Part shown: piece by piece, positions 1-7,742 of the stretch
How positions within the stretch are numbered: position 1 is the first letter of the stretch
Layout of the letters: each line of letters starts with the position of its first letter
Assembly (NCBI GenBank): GCA_913041325.1
Contig: CAJWHU010000022.1
Coordinates: 1-15,457, forward strand
Source of the DNA: an uncultured Fidelibacterota bacterium
GTDB lineage: Bacteria; Marinisomatota; Marinisomatia; Marinisomatales; UBA1611
Direction of reading: 5' to 3'
DNA length: 15,457 nucleotides
Notes under the pieces: model-generated
What the model was told of the DNA's origin: nothing
Database searches by the model: none
The model's input: the letters and a program-made list of their open reading frames with translations, nothing else
Program-made: the position numbers and the translations under genes

Positions 1-1045
1 TTTTTCTTTTTTTATGGATTTTAATTGCGATTTCAGAAAACTTTTTTTCCATCTTAATTATTTGATCAGCAAGTGATTCTGCCAGTTGATCGCTGTTGCT
101 TAGCTCCTTGATTTCATTTTCAATTTTACCTCGTTTTTCTAAAACAGATTCTATAGACCCGCCATGTTTTCTTTTTATTGATTCTAAGAGACTCATACGA
201 TCTTCAAGAATGCCAAACTCCTCTTGGTCAAATGTAGCATCATGGAGTTGTGCATTAATATTGGAATTAACTTCCTCCAGTTCAAGTAATATTCCATTAA
301 TCGAGTTTTTAATTTTAGAAATTTCTGGATCAAATTTCTCTGTTGATGCAAATTTTTGATAAATTAAATTAAGTTTATTGATTAAGCTTTGATCGCTTTC
401 TGATATTTCATTACTCGCGCTTTTATATGTCTGAATAATATCTTTAAAATTATTCATACGAATGTAACGTTTTTTAATATCGTGGTCCTCTTCTAACTTT
501 GGATTTACATTATCAATTTCATCAAGCTGGAATTTTAACAGATCCATCCGCTCCGTTTTAATCCTCTCATTTTTTTTTATTTGCTCGAGCATTAGTTTAG
601 AATTTGATATTTCCAAAAATAATTTTTCTAATTCTCGGACCATGCTTTGATGACCGCAATACCGGTCTAGGTATTCGATATGGGTAGATTTGTCAAGAAT
701 GAATTGTTGATCATGTTGACCGTGAAAATCCACTCTAGCCTTGTTCTCCCTTTTCAAATCAGTCAGTGATATCCCCACATCATTTTTAAATGATTTACTT
801 CCCCCCTTTGAGTAAACTACCCTACGCAAGCTTGCATCTTTAAATGTTGCTTCAATTACAGCCTTTTCCATGCCGTCCCTGACCATCATCCTATCAGCTC
901 TCATACCAAGAACTACACCTGTGGCTTCAAGTAGTAAAGACTTGCCTGCACCAGTCTCTCCCGTTATTACCGTGAAGCCAGGATTGAGAACTATATTGGC
1001 ATGTTCAATAATTGCATAGTTTTTTATGAGAATTTTATTTATCAT
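1..1045 (-). CDS. recN: DNA repair protein RecN, N-terminal part (C-terminus outside window)
   Basis: RecN is an SMC-like ATPase acting at double-strand breaks during recombination repair. The reading frame is open from the ATG at 1045 to the left edge, giving 348 residues with no stop; full RecN is about 550, so the C-terminal ATPase half lies outside. Walker A GETGAGKS is at residues 29-36 within a nucleotide-binding start that reads FTVITGETGAGKS. The family motif DFHGQHDQQ follows, then the start of the coiled coil with LLKFQLDEID, and later the RecN signature LLESIKRKHGGSIESVL. The ATG lies one base after the TAG stop of the VanZ-like gene and has no clear Shine-Dalgarno, so translation probably depends on coupling. 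There is no sign of frameshift; the truncation is only the window edge. RecN identity is firm. Confidence 0.95.
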   Translation of the reverse strand, partial: MINKILIKNYAIIEHANIVLNPGFTVITGETGAGKSLLLEATGVVLGMRADRMMVRDGMEKAVIEATFKDASLRRVVYSKGGSKSFKNDVGISLTDLKRENKARVDFHGQHDQQFILDKSTHIEYLDRYCGHQSMVRELEKLFLEISNSKLMLEQIKKNERIKTERMDLLKFQLDEIDNVNPKLEEDHDIKKRYIRMNNFKDIIQTYKSASNEISESDQSLINKLNLIYQKFASTEKFDPEISKIKNSINGILLELEEVNSNINAQLHDATFDQEEFGILEDRMSLLESIKRKHGGSIESVLEKRGKIENEIKELSNSDQLAESLADQIIKMEKKFSEIAIKIHKKRK

Positions 1046-1046
1046 T

Positions 1047-1388
1047 CTATTTTTTCAGAAAATAATTGGTTGTACTAACTCCAAAAATTACTCCTAACGC
1101 ATCTGCCATAACATCAAAATAGGAACCAACACGCCCGGGGATCAATGTCTGCCAAAGCTCGTCCAAACATCCAATAACAATTCCAAACAAACATAAATTT
1201 ATTGCACCAAAAATATTACCTCCCTTTTGAGCTCTGCGTAGCAGAACTCCTAAAATTCCATATTCAATGAAATGTAAACTTTTATCCCAAGTGAGGCCAA
1301 CAACGCTAGGTACTGATTCACCTGGTATACTAGACAGCAATAAAATTAAAACAATGTAAACATAGAGAAGAATTTTACGATTTTTCAT
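1047..1388 (-). CDS. VanZ-like family small membrane protein
   Basis: This is a 113-residue integral membrane protein with about four hydrophobic segments, near residues 6-22, 38-52, 57-75 and 91-110. It carries the VanZ-like family pattern: DKSLHFIEYGILG (residues 35-47), DELWQTLIPGR (76-86) and a membrane-flanking Asp at 92 followed by ADALG. VanZ itself gives low-level teicoplanin resistance in enterococci, but most family members have no known role, so no resistance function is claimed. I chose the ATG at 1388, which overlaps the end of nnr by 14 nt. A TTG at 1418 is in frame and would add ten residues that lie deeper inside nnr. No Shine-Dalgarno is visible before either start, which suggests translational coupling to nnr. 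It is followed after one base by recN. Confidence 0.8.
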   Translation of the reverse strand: MKNRKILLYVYIVLILLLSSIPGESVPSVVGLTWDKSLHFIEYGILGVLLRRAQKGGNIFGAINLCLFGIVIGCLDELWQTLIPGRVGSYFDVMADALGVIFGVSTTNYFLKK

Positions 1389-2907
1389 AAGACTTAATAA
1401 CAGAGGGTATTGTATCAAGAAGATCAGAGGCTATTTGACCTCTTATGCCTTTCTTTTTAATCAAAATGTCAGAGGCTTCACCGTGAACATAAGCACCCAC
1501 AGTAGCTCCATCAAAGCAATTAAGTCCCTGAGCCACAATGCTTGCTATTACACCAGATAAAACATCTCCTGTCCCAGCTGTTGCAAGACCCTGATTGCCT
1601 TTAATGTTAAGCCTTACTTGTTTATCGTAGCATATGCATGAAGGAACTTGCTTGATCAAGGTTACGATTGGTAAAGGAGCAATGATATTAGTTGATATTT
1701 CCACAAAGTTAGAAATGATTTTATCTTTACTTATTCCAATTAATCTAGAAAGCTCTAGAAAATGGGGTGTGATTAGCAATGGGTACTTTCTTTGATAAAG
1801 TCTATCTAAATTATTTTTAAATGGATATAAGCCATCCGCATCTAAAATGAGGGGTTTGTTAATGTCATAAAATAACCTAAGAATTAGTTCTTGCGTTGAT
1901 GATTCTCTACCCAATCCCGGGCCCATCAAGACTGAATCTGCCCACTGCACTTTTTCCATAATTATGTCGTAGTGTTCATTTTTTAAAAAACCTCTCCCAT
2001 CATCATCAAGAGAAAGTGTTATTCCCTCTATGATTGTTTGCTCATAAATGGCATTCATTGAACTTGGACTAGTTGTCAGAGTAAGGCCTGCGCCAGATCT
2101 CAATGCCCCATATGTTGACAATATCGCAGCGCCGCTCATCCCAACTGATCCGGCGATAACAAGAACCCTGCCTGCTTCATATTTATCTATTGTTTTTTTT
2201 GTTTTTTGAAAAAAGTTCTCTACCAATGATTTAGATGTCAGTTGCCAATTTAAACCGGGTATTTGGAACTTTTTTAGCGGTGGTATACCTATGTCTTTTA
2301 TGAGAACACGCCCAGTATGTTCTGGTCCATTTCGAAGTTGCATACCTAGTTTTGGTGCAAAAAATGAAGCAGTAACATCCGCTTTTATACATGGAAGGGA
2401 TCGCTCTCCGGTGTTTGAATCTAATCCCGAGGGTATATCAACTGACAAAACTGGACACTTTGCTCTATTAATGAACTCGAAAATTGGTACTAAATATCTC
2501 CTCAAAGTACCATTTAATCCTACCCCCACAATAGCATCTATAATTAAATCTGGATGGCTTGTGGCTTTTACCTTTTTACCGTATTCAATAGGAATATTAT
2601 CTTCTCTACATTTATTGAAAAATAGTAAAGAATCTCCTTTTATTTCATTTTCACTACCAATACAATAAATTTTGACTGAGAAACCTCTGATGAATAAATA
2701 GTGAGATGCTGCAAAACCATCACCGCCGTTGTTGCCTTTTCCACAAAATACCCATACTTTTGATTTTTTTTTATCACCAATTATGCCCCTAGCTTCTATT
2801 GCAACCTGCTTGCCTGCTTCATCCATCAAACTAGTGCTTGATATATTAAACTTACTTATGGATTCTGAATCTACGAATTTGGCTTGGTGGGAGGTTAAAA
2901 CCCTCAT
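1375..2907 (-). CDS. nnr: Bifunctional NAD(P)H-hydrate epimerase / ADP-dependent NAD(P)H-hydrate dehydratase
   Basis: This metabolite-repair enzyme restores damaged NAD(P)H: the N-terminal domain epimerises R- and S-NAD(P)HX, and the C-terminal domain dehydrates S-NAD(P)HX using ADP. The 510-residue length fits the fused bacterial form. The epimerase domain (about 1-215) shows FCGKGNNGGDGF (54-65), DAIVGVG (124-130), SVDIPSGLDSNTGE (155-168) and NGPEHTG (193-199). The kinase-fold dehydratase domain (about 230-505) shows GSVGMSGAA (253-261), MGPGLGRES (328-336), LDADGL (355-360) and ATAGTGDVLSG (442-452) with catalytic Asp448. The usual TPHPGE motif reads TPHFLE (380-385), keeping His and Glu, and the usual GNPG reads GNQG. 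Its ATG shares one base with the acpS stop (TAATG), so it is probably translationally coupled to acpS, which activates ACP and so uses another nucleotide cofactor, CoA. Confidence 0.95.
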   Translation of the reverse strand: MRVLTSHQAKFVDSESISKFNISSTSLMDEAGKQVAIEARGIIGDKKKSKVWVFCGKGNNGGDGFAASHYLFIRGFSVKIYCIGSENEIKGDSLLFFNKCREDNIPIEYGKKVKATSHPDLIIDAIVGVGLNGTLRRYLVPIFEFINRAKCPVLSVDIPSGLDSNTGERSLPCIKADVTASFFAPKLGMQLRNGPEHTGRVLIKDIGIPPLKKFQIPGLNWQLTSKSLVENFFQKTKKTIDKYEAGRVLVIAGSVGMSGAAILSTYGALRSGAGLTLTTSPSSMNAIYEQTIIEGITLSLDDDGRGFLKNEHYDIIMEKVQWADSVLMGPGLGRESSTQELILRLFYDINKPLILDADGLYPFKNNLDRLYQRKYPLLITPHFLELSRLIGISKDKIISNFVEISTNIIAPLPIVTLIKQVPSCICYDKQVRLNIKGNQGLATAGTGDVLSGVIASIVAQGLNCFDGATVGAYVHGEASDILIKKKGIRGQIASDLLDTIPSVIKSYEKS

Positions 2908-3272
2908 TATTTAAGATAAATTGCAAAGGCAATCGCATAATTTTCAGTATGTGATATAGATATCTTAATTTTCCCCTCCATAAGTATATCTAGATTAACT
3001 TTTGGACTACCATTGTTTCTTGGTTTTATTTCTATTGATTTGAAAGATATATTTTTTTTATATCCCGAGGACATCAGAGCTTTCATCACGGATTCTTTTG
3101 CGGCAAATCTTCCAGCAAAATGTATTTCTGGTTTGTTTTTGGAAAAGCAGTAATTCTGTTCATCTGGAGTGAATATTCTGTCTACAAACCTCTTTCCGGT
3201 GGTGGAAATTGAAGCCTTGATTCTATTTATTTCTACAATATCAGTACCGAGGAATATATCAACTGAATTCAT
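2907..3272 (-). CDS. acpS: Holo-[acyl-carrier-protein] synthase
   Basis: AcpS transfers 4'-phosphopantetheine from CoA to the serine of apo-ACP, making the carrier active for fatty acid synthesis in the cytoplasm. The 121-residue length is normal for this trimeric family. The N-terminal signature is FLGTDIVEI with metal-binding Asp11; the second signature is FAGRFAAKESVMKAL (52-66), with metal-binding Glu60. A third conserved stretch, ISISHTENYAIAFA, lies near the C-terminus. The ATG at 3272 overlaps the 3' end of the upstream HAD gene by 14 nt, and the stop overlaps the nnr start by one base. The adjacency of acpS and nnr recurs in many bacteria. No clear Shine-Dalgarno is seen, consistent with coupling. 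Confidence 0.95.
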   Translation of the reverse strand: MNSVDIFLGTDIVEINRIKASISTTGKRFVDRIFTPDEQNYCFSKNKPEIHFAGRFAAKESVMKALMSSGYKKNISFKSIEIKPRNNGSPKVNLDILMEGKIKISISHTENYAIAFAIYLK

Positions 3273-3951
3273 TATTTTGCTTTATAATTTTTACTAGCTG
3301 AAAAATGTTATCCAAATCCCAGTCTGCTCCTGAATTTACCGTGCCAAACGTATCACCATATCTTGCAAAAGCAGTTTTCATTCCAATTTTTTTTGCACCT
3401 ACCACATCCCTCTCAGGCCAATCTCCTACCATGAGAGCATTTTTTGGTTTTAGGTTAAGCGATTCTAAACATAGCTTAAAAGGAACTTCTGAAGGCTTGC
3501 GTTCACCTGAGTCATCAAAAGTTATAACCACATCAAAAAAGTGATAAAGGTTGAGATAATATATCCTCATCCAAGCTTCTCTGCTCGGAGCATCAGACAC
3601 AACCCCCAGCTTGATTCCGCTTTTCGCGAGTGCCATCAATGTCTTATTTACATTCGGATAAGCCATCAAATTCGCTTCTCGGGCACGCCTGTATGCGACT
3701 ATGCCTGCAGCAAGAAATTTGTGTTGAACACTACCTGTTTGTTTTTCCAAAAAAACATCAAAAACTTTTTGATTCTCCCAACCAAATTTTTCATAGATGG
3801 AAACAATCTCTTTGTAAGATAGCTCTTCATCAACCATCAAACCCGCTTCAATCATCCCCTTGACTGCGGACTTAACAGCGAATTCTTTCATTTTCATGAA
3901 ATCTAATAGAGTATTGTCTAAATCAAAGACAACGCCTTTAATCTTGCTCAT
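3259..3951 (-). CDS. HAD-superfamily hydrolase, probable phosphatase
   Basis: This is a 230-residue cytoplasmic phosphohydrolase-type protein. All four HAD motifs are present: motif I VFDLDNTL with nucleophile Asp10 and acid/base Asp12; motif II GVVSDAPS with Ser119; motif III Lys152 in GERKPS; and motif IV MVGDWPERD with Asp177 and Asp182. A helical cap domain lies between motifs I and II (about 17-95), as in subfamily I enzymes such as phosphoglycolate phosphatase or the YjjG/haloacid dehalogenase group. The substrate cannot be read from the sequence. It starts 9 nt after the TPR gene and overlaps acpS by 14 nt, so it belongs to the same operon. The ATG has only a weak upstream purine stretch. 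Confidence 0.88.
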   Translation of the reverse strand: MSKIKGVVFDLDNTLLDFMKMKEFAVKSAVKGMIEAGLMVDEELSYKEIVSIYEKFGWENQKVFDVFLEKQTGSVQHKFLAAGIVAYRRAREANLMAYPNVNKTLMALAKSGIKLGVVSDAPSREAWMRIYYLNLYHFFDVVITFDDSGERKPSEVPFKLCLESLNLKPKNALMVGDWPERDVVGAKKIGMKTAFARYGDTFGTVNSGADWDLDNIFQLVKIIKQNNEFS

Positions 3952-3960
3952 TGACTTAGA

Positions 3961-5256
3961 TTATTTTTCATATTTGGAGGGGTTATTTATCTCATCAATT
4001 TTCCGCTCAGCCATTTTACGCCAAGCACGGTCTTTTCGCGCTTCCTCGAAATGCTTTTTTGCTCTTGTTTTATTTTTTTTTCCTAGCTCGGCGAGACCAA
4101 GCTCTAACCAGCCACCGCCGAACTTTCTTTTGATGTCAATGCAGGATTGTGCAGCTTGTGCAGCATCATTCCACATTTCTAGTTCGTTGTATGCAGAGGC
4201 TAAGTTGAAAAATTTATTGTAATCTTTTTTATCAAGTTCTGTCGAAGTCTTTAAGTTAGATATAGCATCATCGAAGTTTTCCGTTTTTATATATAGTAAA
4301 CCTAGACGCATGAATCCATCTGCATAGTTAGGGTCTATTTGAACAGAAGTTTTGAGAATATTTTCGGCCTCTTTGATTTGATCACTCTCTGTATAGAGTT
4401 TACCTAGATTTCCATATGCTTTGGTGTACCCTGGGTTAATCTCGATCGCTTTATTATAGTGCTCAATGGCTTTCTCGCGATTAGCGTCAGATTCATAAAT
4501 GGTACCGAGTGTGAACCATGTTTTGTCGTGGGTAGAGTTGATTTCAAGAACTTTGTTTAGAGAAGCCAAAGCTTTCTTTGATTGTCCTTGTTTTTTTTGC
4601 AAGATACCTAATTGAAAGTATGCAAGAAAGAAACTGGGATCAAATTCAAGAGCCTTTTCATAATATGAGGTAGCTTTTCCCAAATCCCCTCTTTTGTAAG
4701 ACTTATTACCCGCATTTAAAAATTGTTTTGTAACATTGTCTAGGCCTTTTCTTGCCTTTTTATGTTCTGAATATATTTTTAATGCATTACTAAAATGTTT
4801 CGCGGCGCTTTCTATATCTTTTTGCCTAAAACGTGTAAGTCCTTTATAGAATTCAGCATCGGGAAAATAAGGATGAATTTTGATAATTTTATCGTACTCT
4901 TTTATTGCTTCTTCGTACAAACCTTTTTGGACACTGCGATTTCCGCTTTGAATTAATTCTGTTATTTTGCTTATCTTTTTTGACCATTCCCTAAAGTCTT
5001 CATCTGCCTGAACTGCACTAATAGAGTATTCATTAGAAGTTTTCAGATCACCCTTATGCAGATACAACTTTGATAAGGCTTGCATTGCTGGTGCAAATGA
5101 TGGATCAGCTTTAAGTGCATCCTGAAATAATTTTTCGGCACCATCGATATCATTTGAAGAGAGTAGTTCTAAACCTTCTTTTAACATCGCATCAGAACTT
5201 TGGTTGTAGGCTGTAACTGATAGTAAAAAAAATAAAATTATCTTTATGTGATACAT
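3961..5256 (-). CDS. Exported tetratricopeptide repeat protein
   Basis: This 431-residue protein has a short hydrophobic signal-like N-terminus (residues 1-16, KIILFFLLSVTA) followed almost wholly by TPR helices. About ten or eleven repeats can be placed, at roughly 22-51, 103-133, 135-166, 179-208, 211-242, 245-276, 279-310, 313-344, 347-378 and 381-412. The middle units are near consensus, for example AIEHYNKAIEINPGYTKAY. Such repeats form a superhelical scaffold for protein binding; the partner is unknown. There is no lipobox cysteine, so a periplasmic or inner-membrane-anchored location is inferred. The ATG is preceded by GAGGA, though only 3 nt away. It lies 80 nt after the coiled-coil gene and 9 nt before the HAD gene, and is probably the first gene of the recN-bound operon or part of a longer one. 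Confidence 0.85.
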   Translation of the reverse strand: MYHIKIILFFLLSVTAYNQSSDAMLKEGLELLSSNDIDGAEKLFQDALKADPSFAPAMQALSKLYLHKGDLKTSNEYSISAVQADEDFREWSKKISKITELIQSGNRSVQKGLYEEAIKEYDKIIKIHPYFPDAEFYKGLTRFRQKDIESAAKHFSNALKIYSEHKKARKGLDNVTKQFLNAGNKSYKRGDLGKATSYYEKALEFDPSFFLAYFQLGILQKKQGQSKKALASLNKVLEINSTHDKTWFTLGTIYESDANREKAIEHYNKAIEINPGYTKAYGNLGKLYTESDQIKEAENILKTSVQIDPNYADGFMRLGLLYIKTENFDDAISNLKTSTELDKKDYNKFFNLASAYNELEMWNDAAQAAQSCIDIKRKFGGGWLELGLAELGKKNKTRAKKHFEEARKDRAWRKMAERKIDEINNPSKYEK

Positions 5257-5336
5257 AATTCCTCGTCTATTTTAATGAAGGCTCACAAGCAATTCGAAAT
5301 CTAAGATTAACTCATTCTGATTTATAATCTTTATTA

Positions 5337-6449
5337 TCAATCCTCATTCAGAGGAATCGAATCAACTTTTGTCTTAAGTTTTGTAAGCTTGATTTCAATT
5401 TTCTTTAAATCTCCATCAAGGACTTCAATTTTCTCTATTGCTATTTTAGCTTTTTCATCGGTTGAACGCAGATCTCTAGCCATTGTGTTAACCTTATCAC
5501 TGACTATTGTTAATTCATTGGACAAATCGCTAATATCATTATTTAGCTCCCGCTTGGCTTTGATATTATTTTCATCCATTTCCTTAATATTTACATTTAT
5601 TCTTTCAAGGCCGTCATTTAATTCCTTAAACATATTTTTGATAGCAATATTAATTGATTCAGTTTTTTCATCCACACTTTCCGTCAAGTTTTTAATGTCA
5701 ATACCGTTTTTCTCAATTCCTTTTTCAACATCACTAAACTCGCCTTGAACTCTAATTACCTCCTGAATGTTGTTCGCGAGCGCCCCTGCCATCATATCAA
5801 TTTGATTTTGTTGATTTTCTTGAGATGTTAGAAGATCTTGAATATCTTTTTTTATAGACGAAAGGTTTCCAGACATGAGATAAGACTGGTTCGCCGTTAC
5901 GTCGAGTTTTTGTTTTACCTTATGGAAGTTTTCATTTAGCGTAGAAACTGTGTCATCGAGACCGCCCATATTTTGGCGATTTGATGCAATCTCAACTCTT
6001 TGATTGACTAAATCATCCTGAACATACTCGATCTTTTTTTTGTGCTCTCTTCCTTCTGAGTGAAGTCTAAGCAAATCAATTTCAAATTCATTCTGCAAGA
6101 CTTCAAGATTTTTATATAACTCGAATATGTCATCTAGTGCAGTTTTTAATGAATCATTCCAATGGTTCACTTGACCTGATAAATGGCTAACATTACCCTG
6201 TAAATACTCAAGCCTCTCTGAAAAAAATGTCAAATCACCTTTCCTTGCAGCATCCTCCCTGCCTAAAATATCAGCTGGAAGTATTTTAACTGTTCCTTGC
6301 TCTGTTTTTAAAAAAATCCTGTATTGATTTTCGTTAACAACTTTGCCCTGAATAATTGAACCATCTTTGAGAAAAAAAATTGTCAAATCTTGCGCACGCA
6401 CAACGAATGAACAAAATATAAAAGTAATTATAATTAGTCTTATCAGCAT
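5337..6449 (-). CDS. Exported coiled-coil protein with N-terminal small beta domain
   Basis: This 370-residue protein has no recognised function. Residues 1-19 form a signal peptide ending VVRA-Q. Residues 21-64 (FFLKDGSIIQGKVVNE, then YRIFLKTEQGTVKILPADI) look like a small beta-barrel of the kind seen at the N-terminus of many secreted FCB-group proteins, where a DGSxxxGKV pattern is common. From about residue 73 to 365 it is almost continuous heptad-like coiled coil rich in Asn, Asp, Lys and Glu, with recurring segments such as LDDTVSTLNENF, IKNLTESVDEKTESI and SDKVNTMARDL. A periplasmic, probably oligomeric rod is inferred. The Shine-Dalgarno is not obvious. It lies 80 nt upstream of the exported TPR gene, and the two may act together at the cell envelope. 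Confidence 0.75.
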   Translation of the reverse strand: MLIRLIIITFIFCSFVVRAQDLTIFFLKDGSIIQGKVVNENQYRIFLKTEQGTVKILPADILGREDAARKGDLTFFSERLEYLQGNVSHLSGQVNHWNDSLKTALDDIFELYKNLEVLQNEFEIDLLRLHSEGREHKKKIEYVQDDLVNQRVEIASNRQNMGGLDDTVSTLNENFHKVKQKLDVTANQSYLMSGNLSSIKKDIQDLLTSQENQQNQIDMMAGALANNIQEVIRVQGEFSDVEKGIEKNGIDIKNLTESVDEKTESINIAIKNMFKELNDGLERINVNIKEMDENNIKAKRELNNDISDLSNELTIVSDKVNTMARDLRSTDEKAKIAIEKIEVLDGDLKKIEIKLTKLKTKVDSIPLNED

Positions 6450-6550
6450 ATCTGGGCTATTAGTTATGTCAAGGAATCTATCATGATGATTTGATTAGGG
6501 CAATCTTATTGAAGATTAAATTTAACATCAAAGTAGACAAACAGGAATCG

Positions 6551-6634
6551 TGCCGAAGGCCGGACTCGAACCGGCACGAGGTTTCCCCCACTGCCCCCTC
6601 AAGACAGCGTGTCTACCAATTCCACCACTTCGGC
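6551..6634 (-). tRNA. tRNA-Leu (anticodon GAG)
   Basis: Read on the minus strand, this 84-nt sequence folds as a class II tRNA. The acceptor GCCGAAG pairs with CTTCGGC, followed by discriminator A. The D-arm is the Leu type (GTGGAATTGGTAGACAC). The anticodon stem CTGTC/GGCAG holds loop TTGAGGG, giving anticodon GAG. A long variable arm (GGGGGAAACCCC) and T-arm GCCGG-TTCGAGT-CCGGC follow. CCA is not encoded; the genome continues CGA. It begins 10 nt after the secG stop, so it is probably cotranscribed with secG. Confidence 0.95.
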
Positions 6635-6644
6635 ATTCTAGTAT

Positions 6645-6986
6645 CTATTTGTCACCAAGATCTAAAATCTCTTCAGATTCTGCTTGCATCGTCTCAGCGG
6701 CTGGCAATTCTGGTCTGTTTTCAGCTGCCTGTTGTACAATTGATCCAGAGCTAGTATCAGGACCGCTCAGAATACTTATTATAACAGCTAGAGCAAGAAA
6801 AGTTGTTGCAAGCCAAGTTGTTATTCGGCTCAAAACATTTCCAGCGTTTTGACCACCAAGAACAGAGCTTGCAGCATTGCCCCCAAATGTCCCTGACAAA
6901 CCACCTCCCTGACTAGCCTGCATTAAAATGACTGCTATCAAAAGCAGGCTTGTAATAGTATGCAACACTATTAAGATTCCTGTCAT
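6645..6986 (-). CDS. secG: Protein-export membrane protein SecG
   Basis: SecG is the small auxiliary subunit of the SecYEG translocon in the inner membrane and assists SecA-driven preprotein export. The 113-residue protein has two membrane helices (about 3-22 and 55-74). The conserved cytoplasmic-loop signature between them is QASQGGGLSGTFGG (23-36), followed by NAASSVLGG. The C-terminal tail after residue 77 is acidic and poorly conserved, as is usual. The ATG overlaps the tpiA stop as ATGA and is preceded by GGGAG at 8 nt spacing, so both coupling and its own ribosome site are available. The gene is followed after 10 nt by tRNA-Leu(GAG). Confidence 0.93.
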   Translation of the reverse strand: MTGILIVLHTITSLLLIAVILMQASQGGGLSGTFGGNAASSVLGGQNAGNVLSRITTWLATTFLALAVIISILSGPDTSSGSIVQQAAENRPELPAAETMQAESEEILDLGDK

Positions 6987-7741
6987 TGAATTTTCTCCCT
7001 ATTTTTTTCAACAATATCAATAATGGATGCAAATGAGCCAGCATCAAGGCTCGCACCACCAATCAAAAAGCCATCAACATTTTTTACAGCGATAATATCA
7101 GCGGCATTCCCTGAATTTACTGAACCACCATATAAAATATACAAGTGATTAGTGATTTTTATTTTTTCTCTGATTATTTTGGTAATCATTAGGTGGGCTT
7201 CTTCAATCTGATTCATATTTGCAGTCATACCAGTTCCGATAGCCCAGACAGGCTCATAGGCAACAAAACAGTTTTCCAAGTTCCGAATGCCGATTAGAGC
7301 GTTATCAAGTTGATTACGTAGCACTGAGCCTGTTTTCCCATTCTTCCTTTCATCTATTGTTTCGCCAACACAAAGAATTGGCTTTAGACCTGAACTATTA
7401 ATTGCACTAAATTTTTTATTAACGATCTCATCAGATTCATTAAAAATATGGCGTCTTTCAGAGTGGCCAGTAATAACATATTCGACCCCGCAACCTTTTA
7501 ACATTTTCACAGATATCTCTCCAGTAAATGCTCCGGCGTCCTCCCAATGGCAATTTTGGGCAGCTATGGATACCGACAGCCTTGATTCTATATTGCTCAA
7601 GCTGGTGTATGGAGGCGAGATAATAATATCTACTACCCCATTGTTTGAAACTAACTTGTCAATATCATTGATAAATGTCAACGTTTCAAGTGGGGTTTTA
7701 TTCATTTTCCAGTTTCCGGCCACTATAGGTTTTTTTGTCAT
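6983..7741 (-). CDS. tpiA: Triosephosphate isomerase
   Basis: TpiA interconverts dihydroxyacetone phosphate and glyceraldehyde 3-phosphate in glycolysis and gluconeogenesis. The 252-residue length is normal for this TIM barrel dimer. Asn10 and Lys12 lie in VAGNWKMN, the electrophilic His93 in VITGHSERRHIF, and catalytic Glu163 in AYEPVWAIGTG. The phosphate-binding YGGSVN (204-209) and FLIGGASLD (225-233) follow. In mobile loop 6 the residue after GTG is Met rather than the frequent Lys, which other functional TIMs also tolerate. The ATG follows the pgk stop by one base, with GGAG placed 7 nt upstream inside the end of pgk. It is cotranscribed with pgk and secG. Confidence 0.97.
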   Translation of the reverse strand: MTKKPIVAGNWKMNKTPLETLTFINDIDKLVSNNGVVDIIISPPYTSLSNIESRLSVSIAAQNCHWEDAGAFTGEISVKMLKGCGVEYVITGHSERRHIFNESDEIVNKKFSAINSSGLKPILCVGETIDERKNGKTGSVLRNQLDNALIGIRNLENCFVAYEPVWAIGTGMTANMNQIEEAHLMITKIIREKIKITNHLYILYGGSVNSGNAADIIAVKNVDGFLIGGASLDAGSFASIIDIVEKNREKIQ

Positions 7742-7742
7742 T

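Noticed and set aside
1047..1388. VanZ-like gene as a glycopeptide resistance determinant
   Set aside because: It stands inside a housekeeping operon with no other van genes, and most VanZ-like proteins have no known resistance role.
1389..1418. TTG start that would extend the VanZ-like protein by ten residues
   Set aside because: The added residues lie inside the end of nnr, and the family pattern starts well after the ATG at 1388.
3541..4222. Plus-strand open frames opposite the HAD and TPR genes
   Set aside because: They are shadows of well-supported minus-strand genes, and their translations show no family motif.
6502..6517. Hairpin AATCTT-ATTG-AAGATT downstream of tRNA-Leu as a terminator
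   Set aside because: The stem is only 6 bp and AT-rich, and no T-run follows it on the minus strand.
6491..6852. Plus-strand open frames across the tRNA-Leu and secG
   Set aside because: They lie antisense to a clear tRNA and a clear secG gene and carry no recognisable domain.
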